Assembly (NCBI GenBank): GCA_021464245.1
Contig: JADCRB010000068.1
Location: 12,718,544 to 12,782,543, forward strand
From: Carallia brachiata
Taxonomy: Eukaryota; Streptophyta; Magnoliopsida; Malpighiales; Rhizophoraceae
DNA length: 64,000 bases
Direction of reading: 5' to 3'
Below are positions 57,622 to 64,000 of the stretch, in pieces; position 1 is the first letter of the stretch, and each line of letters opens with the position of its first letter. The position numbers and the translations under genes are program-made. Below the pieces are notes generated by a model that saw only the letters and a program-made list of their open reading frames with translations, ran no database searches and was not told where the DNA came from.

Positions 57622-59220
57622 TCAACAGTTGCATAGCTTCCTTGGAGAAATAATTGCCTTAAGTGGATTCTTCATAACCACTGTGAACTCTTGCTTCTCA
57701 GACAGGTCAATATCATCACCATCCACAGCAGTCCACTTGAAATTCCATACCAGATTAGCAAGAAAATACTCCAAATGAAGCATTGCTAAAGGATACCCAG
57801 GACAAATCCTTCTTCCTACCCCAAAAGGCATCATCTTGATCTCCCTGTTTCCAGTAAGGTCAAATGCTTCCACTTCATCTTTACCATTGACATTATGCAA
57901 AAACCTCTCAGGCTTGAACTCCATGGGGTCTTCCCATACATTAGAATCCAACCCCATCTCTGCAACCATGAAATTAACAATACCATTCTTTGGAATCAAA
58001 AAGCCATCCAATATTATATCTTGTGTCACTGCATGTGGCAACACAAAGTGGGCCGGAGAGTGGCGTCTTAATCCTTCCAAAACTACTGCTTTAAGATATG
58101 GCATCTTCTGCAAGTCATCTTCTTTAACATCCTCTTCCTCTGCACCATCACAGCATTAATTTCTGTGAAGAGCTTCTCTTGAATATGAGGGTATTTGACT
58201 AAGTTTGCCATGACCCATTGCAGTGCTGTTGATGTAGTGTCGGTGCCTGCATCGAGAAATTCAGAACACAAAGCCATGATTTCCCCTTTTTTAAGCTTTC
58301 TCTTTTGATCATCTTCATCTGGAATTTCCAAATCCAGTAAAGTATCAACATAACACACAGTAGCAAAGTACTCTTCTTCGTTGGCTTTGCTCACATGTTT
58401 CTCATGCTTCGCATCCTGTCTTGCTCTAATCAAAGGAGCCAACACCTTGACCTTCTCGCTGTGAAGCCGGATGAGTTCCTTCCATTTTCGGTGAAACAAA
58501 ATTTTTGTCAGTCCAGGCCAGAAATTCAATAGATTGAAGCGATTAAAAGTCAACAAGAAGTTGCGTTGAACTTCTTCTACTTCTCTAATTTTATCTTCCT
58601 CAAGTTTGTCCCCAAAGCACATGAGGACTAAAAGGCAAAACATAGCATACTGAAAATGGTCTTTGACTATAACGTGACGATGATCAGTAGACTGTGAATG
58701 AGTTTTGAGGTGGTTGATGAGAATTTCCAGCACCCATTTGCGTGCACGAGAGTAGGATTTTATGCGCGAAGGATGGAGGATTTCAGAGGTGAGGTTACGG
58801 CGTAGCAGACGCCAGGTTGGTCCATAGAAGGCAGAATTGATGTTATGCTGATCACGAGAATCAAGTTTATCAGTTGGCATGGCTGGTGGGCGGTCTGCAA
58901 AAACAGCACCGTTTTGGACTAATGCTTTGTGAGCAAGGGAGTGGGAAGTGATGAAGATAGCAGGACGTGAACCGATGTAGAGAGTGATGATTGGCCCATA
59001 TTTGCTGCGTAAGTTTCTAAGGGTAGTCTCAATTTCAGCGAAAGATTTGAGGAGCCACAGCAGGCTGCCGATGATTGGAACAGTAGGGGGTCCTGGAGGA
59101 AGCTGACGCTTGTGCTTGTTGGTAGGTTCTGTTTCTGGTGCGTTGGAGAAGTGCTGTGAAGATAGATGTGAAGAGAACACAGAAGAAAATAGAGATGAGA
59201 ACTATGAACATTGTTTCCAT
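57622..59220 (-). pseudogene. CYP89A-like cytochrome P450 with two frameshifts
   Basis: An intronless reading across three frames spans about 530 residues, the usual CYP89A size. It has an N-terminal membrane anchor (METMFIVLISIFFCVLF), a proline hinge (QLPPGPPTVPIIG), the I-helix AGTDTTS, the K-helix EGLRR (ExxR), the PERF region (FKPERF) and the heme loop [11 protein letters not shown]. It ends [17 protein letters not shown]89A9 of Arabidopsis oxidises chlorophyll catabolites, but the substrate here is unknown. One extra base (or two missing) between about 59130 and 59165 separates the anchor from PPGPP. One missing base near 58120-58145 separates the I-helix part from [20 protein letters not shown]. 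All catalytic motifs survive, so the gene is either recently dead or mis-sequenced. Confidence 0.88.
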
Positions 59221-59537
59221 ATTGCTTTTGGCTTGTGGAGGAGCTTGCGATGAAGGGAGAGGTAAGACTGAGAGGTTCGGATTTTATCAGGGAGCTGCAA
59301 GAAAAAAATAAAAAAATAAAAAAATTAAAAAAATAAACACACAAAATTCGATGCGAGAAGATTAAAACTATTGCAGTTAGTTATTAATTTCAATCGTTAG
59401 TCACAATTGACCACTAGCTGTCGAAAGATATGTTAACTGCACCCAGTAATTGAAATTTAGAAAGCAGCTGCTTCTACTGACAATTGTTATAGAAAACACA
59501 TTAACATTGTTTGAATCTCGTAAGAGTGTAATTATGT

Positions 59538-59718
59538 GTTTCGAGATTTTTGTTTCGACATTTTGTATCGAATGAAACTGTAACTGTTATTTTTGAAATT
59601 ATAATTGATATTTTTGAAATATAAAAATAACAACTGGTTCAAAAATATTAATTCTAGTTTCAAAAATAATAATTTCAGTTTCATTCGACACATAATTCGA
59701 CACAAAAATCACCGACCC
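59538..59718. mobile_element. Short foldback MITE
   Basis: The left arm (GATTTTTGTTTCGACATT, TATCGAATGAAACTG, TTATTTTTGAAA) pairs with the reverse complement of the right arm (GATTTTTGTGTCGAATTA, TGTCGAATGAAACTG, TTATTTTTGAAA). The arms are about 65 bases at more than 80 % identity around a central AT-rich loop. It lies 0.3 kb upstream of the P450 start. Confidence 0.8.
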
Positions 59719-59719
59719 C

Positions 59720-60880
59720 TACATTTATTCATCCTGTAAACCTGCACATATCCATATAACTACCCATAATTAATTTTTTTCTTGAACCACACATAAGTAA
59801 TTAGTTGCTTGCAACAACGGAGATCTTATGCTTTATACTATCTGATTACATCTACTTCCGTTCAATTGAATTTGCCTGCTAAATTTTGACTCCAGAGACA
59901 CAAAAAAAAAAAAAAATTTAATGCTGAAGTTTTGACCCTTTTACTAACCATTATTCTTACTATCTAAAGTGTTTCTTAATGTGACATTGCATTCTAACAT
60001 TACAATAATAAGTTGTAATAACCACCGCTTGTATATGGTTTAAGGGTCTAAAAGGACATAGATCCATGTGAAATTTTGTGGGTTCAAGTCCTGCCATGGT
60101 CAAATATTGAAGACTGCAGATTACAAATATTAACACGATATAATACAGATATAACAATATATTAATTTTAAAAAATTAAGATATAAATACAGTTAAAATA
60201 TGATTATATATATATATATATATAATATATTAAATAAATTTTTTTTTTACAGCTCAAGATATATTTCTCCCTTTCTCCCCTCCCCCAAGAAAGCGGAAAA
60301 AAAAAAAAGATAGGCACAAGTTTGTGCTTAATTTCTTGGCTTTTTTCTTTTTCTTTTTTGTTGGTATTTTTGATGTTCTTGCGTGTACGAGCCAATGCAT
60401 ATTTTGACTTTAGTAGGTGGCTCGTTTGGCAAGGCAAGGAACTAGAGGAAAAATAATTAAACTTTATTTAAAAAGTTAAAAACATTATCTAAATGTGTTT
60501 GGCTTGTGTCAAACACTTCTTATTTTTATTTTTGAATTTATTTTTATATTTTTTTTGTTAGATATTTTTTGCTATGTCCATAACATGTTGGGTGTGTGTC
60601 CACATGGAACACGTGTCCAATACTTTCCACCCTATGAAATTACTGTATCCATGCTACATAGATTGAGATTTAATATACGTGAGTTTTAATGAATTTCAAA
60701 CAGTTCAATATTTATAGCACTTGTTAGGTTACAAGATTTACTCTCTACAAAGTCTAACATAAATATTCTAATTTATAATGACAATAAACTTTCGATCTTT
60801 CCTGACGGTTGGTAGATTTATGAGTCCCACCACTATTGGCTCATTTGTCTTGATAAAATAAATAAAAGTAATATGTTAAT
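59720..60880. other. No gene recognised
   Basis: AT-rich DNA. A box-B-like GGGTTCAAGTCCTGCC at 60080-60095 suggests one more tRNA-derived relic. A (TA)n run lies at 60206-60226. Confidence 0.5.
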
Positions 60881-60881
60881 A

Positions 60882-61403
60882 GGTAAAGTTGTCAGAATCG
60901 GATTAGATATCGAACTAAAAATATTAGTGGTTAAATTCAATCATTTAAACCGATCGAATCGTATTTGAATCAATATTTAATTTAATTATAATGATTAAAT
61001 AGGCAAAGTTGTCAGAACCAGATCAGATATCGAAGCGAAACATTAGTGATTAAGATTCAACCGGTTAAACCGGTCGAACTGGTATTTAATAATACATATT
61101 GATTAAATATTAATTATTTTATTTTAAGGATTAAATTAAAAGTTTTGATAAATTTAGACTAAATTAAAAATTTTAATGAACTTAAAGATCAAATTATAAT
61201 TTAAATAAAATTTGTGATCAAATTAAAATTTTTATATTTTTATATTTTGTTTGGACCGGTCCAGTTTTTACCGATTTTGACCGGTTTTGACCGGTTTTGA
61301 CTGGTCCAATTTCTTTAATTTTTACCTTAAACTGGACCGGACTACCGGTCGGTGACCTGTTCAACCAATCGGACCGACTATCCGGTCTAATTTTTACAAC
61401 CAT
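60882..61403 (+). mobile_element. MITE-like element with an internal 120-bp duplication
   Basis: GG.AAAGTTGTCAGAA starts two direct units, at 60882 and 61002. Both continue GAT.AGATATCGAA, ATTAGTG.TTAA, TT.AACCG.TCGAA and TATTTAAT. The element closes with GACCGGTTTTGACCGGTTTT repeats and GGTCTAATTTTTACAACCAT, whose reverse complement (ATGGTTGTAAAAATTAGACC) mirrors the start. It resembles dispersed plant elements with AAGGTTGTC-type termini. Non-coding. Confidence 0.65.
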
Positions 61404-61409
61404 GCTAAT

Positions 61410-64000
61410 AGTTAATTCAACAATTGTGCTAAGTTATATTTTAGTATAAAATGGCTACCATAAATTTAGAATCTATTGCATATTTTAAATTTTAATTTGG
61501 AATTTTTTAGATATCATCATGTGTCTTTTAAATTTCTAACTTAAATATTAGTTATAATCAAAGTGGAATGATAATTCAGCTTCAAATTTTAATCGAGATT
61601 TTTATTAGCCCTTCGTAAATTTAAAATCAAAACCTATAAATTCTTAGTAAACTTCAGGAATAAAAATAATCAAATGGCTGACTGGCCCCGTGAATAAAAA
61701 TATAAATTCTGCAATGGGTCACGATCATATTACGTGCGACTGGGCGGGAAGTAGCTGTCAAGTCTTAGCATGGTCTATACTGAGCTCCTGCGAAGTCAAA
61801 CACGTTGCTGTTTTTTACATAAATTATGAGGGGCACTTATAGAAATTCTTTATTATTTTAATTTAACTTTTATTTTATAAAAAGAATTTATTATTTGAAT
61901 AACGTTAACAAATTCAAGGTTTAAGCTATAAAGATGCGTATAAGACGATATGAATATAGTAGACATATATATATATATATATATATATTTATTTATTTAT
62001 TTATTAGATATATTTAAGAGCTTATAATATATATTAAATAAGTACTAATGCTAAAAAAAATACAATAACCAAAAAGCATACAATTTGAAAAAAAAAATCC
62101 TCTCCGCGCCTTTCTTTTGTGGTTGACAGCCCATCAATCATGTCCATCATAATCATCATCATCATCATCATTTTTTATTATGATTTTTTTAACGTCTTGT
62201 TACATAATTAAAAAAAAATTAAAATATAATTAAATAAAAAAATTATTATTTTTTATTACATAATAAATTCAACTAAATACATTATCAATCTAACATATTG
62301 TGCTTCAAAAAGATCATCTAACAATTTTTCATCCGATCATATAATTTTTTCCTTTTTTTTTTACTGTATCTTTCATGTGTCTTTAATATATCTGATTTTT
62401 TAAATTTTTTTTGACAAATACATTTTAACTTGTTGGATAAATGTTCGAATCATGTCTCACGCGTATCTATGTTTAATGCATATTCAATATAAACACTTCA
62501 TTAAAATATATGTGTCTGTACATTTTTGCTCAGGCTGTCTCTGTTTGTCTCTTTTCTATTATTTTTTTATTATGAGATATGTTGAAAGATTATATGAAAA
62601 GAGATAAAACCATTAAATTTAAATATAGGACTAAAATGCCTTAACCGATAAATAAAGGATTTCATAGAGTCTCTACAATTTGCCTGATGAAACACCAAAG
62701 TTTACTCCCATTTGTTATCAGAAAAATCTTTTACGGACACAATTTTATAGACATAAATAAACGTAAAATGTTTTTATACCATGCATAGAGTATTTTATAT
62801 TATATAAATAATTTTCTTTACAACATTCAAAAGATGTATATTTTAATAATATAAAATCATGAAATTTTTTATTTTGTATAAAAAAATTATCGATGTAGTA
62901 TAAAACACTTTGTAATATAAAATCGTTTCATGTCTATATGCATCCGGAAAAATTGTTTATTCATGTAGTCGTTCCTTTATTGCAAGTACAAATTTTCACT
63001 TTTGATGTTAGTTTTATCTTTTCAAATTCTTTTCACGCAGTAAAAATCTTTTTCTTGTGTATTTTTCTCTGCAAACATACCTATCGCATCGCAATTCGTA
63101 GAGATAGATATCCCATTCCACCAGTTTTTCTTTTCATGCCTCTAATATGATTTTTCAGTTTTTTTGGAACTGACCAAAATATAATTTTATTGGAATTTAA
63201 TCTTCTAAAGACTTATTTGCTTGTCATATATATAACCATTCTCTTTCAAAAACGTCATATAGGATCTATCCCTCGACGTTGCTATCTAAAGAGAAGAGAA
63301 ATCATGAAAAAAAAAAAAAAGGGTTTCAAAGCAAAGCTAGATAATTAATCACATCTCTTTCAGATCAATTTAATTATTAAAATCTCAAAACGTCATGCTT
63401 CTTACATGGAATTTTAGTTTGAAGAATACAAAGGAATCATTTGAGGACTCATGTAATCAAAATTCAATGTACAGCAATGTCATTTTTGCATCATTAATTA
63501 ATTTATCAATAAATATAGGGAAAATACAAAATTTTAAAAAATTGTCTATTTTTTCACTTGTTATGCAGTGAGTGCCTGCTTAAATAATATTATTTACGTA
63601 ATATTTGGAAAAAATAGATTAGTAAACTTAGCATCCTCTTACACTAATTATATTTTGACTAGTGCTGGAAATACTAATAATTATTTTCCAAAAAAATCTT
63701 TGGCTATATTTTCTGGACAAACTTTCCTCTCGCCTTAATAGATAATAGTTAGCTTTAAAACTTACGAATTTCCAAACAACACATCGTGTCAAATTCGTAG
63801 AGTATTAACTGTGAAAATGATTTTTGGACTAATTCAAGTCTTTTTCGTTAGAATGATTGTATAATGCTTTCGTTAATTCTACTAATTAACTAATTAATTT
63901 TAGATTTTACTAGCGATAATTACTTTTATTTTTCTTTTATAATTGCTCATGTATAGTATGCATTAATTGACTATTAAAAAGTTAAAAGTCAAATATATTA
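61410..64000. other. Gene-free AT-rich stretch
   Basis: Nothing coding that I can support. Simple repeats: (AT)n at about 61965-61988 followed by (TTTA)n, and (ATC)n at about 62155-62171. The frame 62938-63150 shows no domain. Confidence 0.6.

Noticed and set aside
1888..60095. tRNA genes at the box-B-like sites (1.9, 17.2, 19.8, 28.6, 41.9, 60.1 kb)
   Set aside because: None gives acceptor, anticodon and T-stem pairing. They fit SINE-type relics better.
1..64000. CRISPR arrays, bacterial operons or phage-type systems
   Set aside because: No regular direct-repeat/spacer pattern and no prokaryotic gene organisation. Intron structure and gene families are those of a plant nucleus.

Overview
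The window looks like nuclear DNA of a eudicot plant. It is AT-rich, its genes have GT-AG introns, and the families are plant ones: a berberine-bridge-enzyme-like (BBE-like) oxidase, a CYP89A-type P450, a plant PPP4R2, a DUF3615 protein and FAR1-related sequences. Long gene-poor stretches hold MITEs, SINE-like tRNA relics, LINE ends and an LTR retrotransposon. The species cannot be named from sequence alone.

Layout. 0-6.9 kb: repeats, no gene. 6.9-10.06 kb (-): a complete eight-exon gene for a protein with two DUF3615 modules. 10.3-14.3 kb: a MITE, a degenerate tandem array and a second MITE family. 15.5-16.5 kb (+): the last five exons of a PIG-A-like GPI-anchor glycosyltransferase, 5' part missing. 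19.0-19.3 kb (+): an unidentified terminal exon. 22.6-28.65 kb: nested transposons. A Ty1/copia element (23428-28183, minus strand, 5-bp target duplication GTGGG, LTR ends TAAT...ATTA) sits in a Mutator-like element with long divergent terminal inverted repeats and pieces of a glycine-rich gene. A SINE-like relic lies at its right edge.

29.8-43.5 kb is a BBE-like neighbourhood: one near-complete intronless gene (31696-33438, +) and three relics (29.8 kb -, 40.1 kb +, 42.9 kb +). A FAR1-related pseudogene (34.9-37.2 kb, -) and a 462-bp tandem duplication lie among them. 44.2-45.5 kb (-): a degenerate papain-like protease, apparently spliced to a poly-acidic tail. 45.7-46.9 kb: a tandem array. 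47.4-47.6 kb: a LINE 3' end with poly(A). 50.7-56.0 kb (+): a seven-exon PPP4R2-like gene. 57.6-59.2 kb (-): a CYP89A-like gene with two frameshifts. 59.5-64 kb: MITEs and AT-rich sequence.

The genes do not form a pathway. The main themes are decay and duplication of the BBE-like family, heavy transposon nesting, and a repeated pattern: several otherwise coherent coding regions are broken by one missing base in a homopolymer run. That pattern may be real decay, or it may be uncorrected long-read consensus error. It should be settled before the BBE-like and PPP4R2 genes are called defective.
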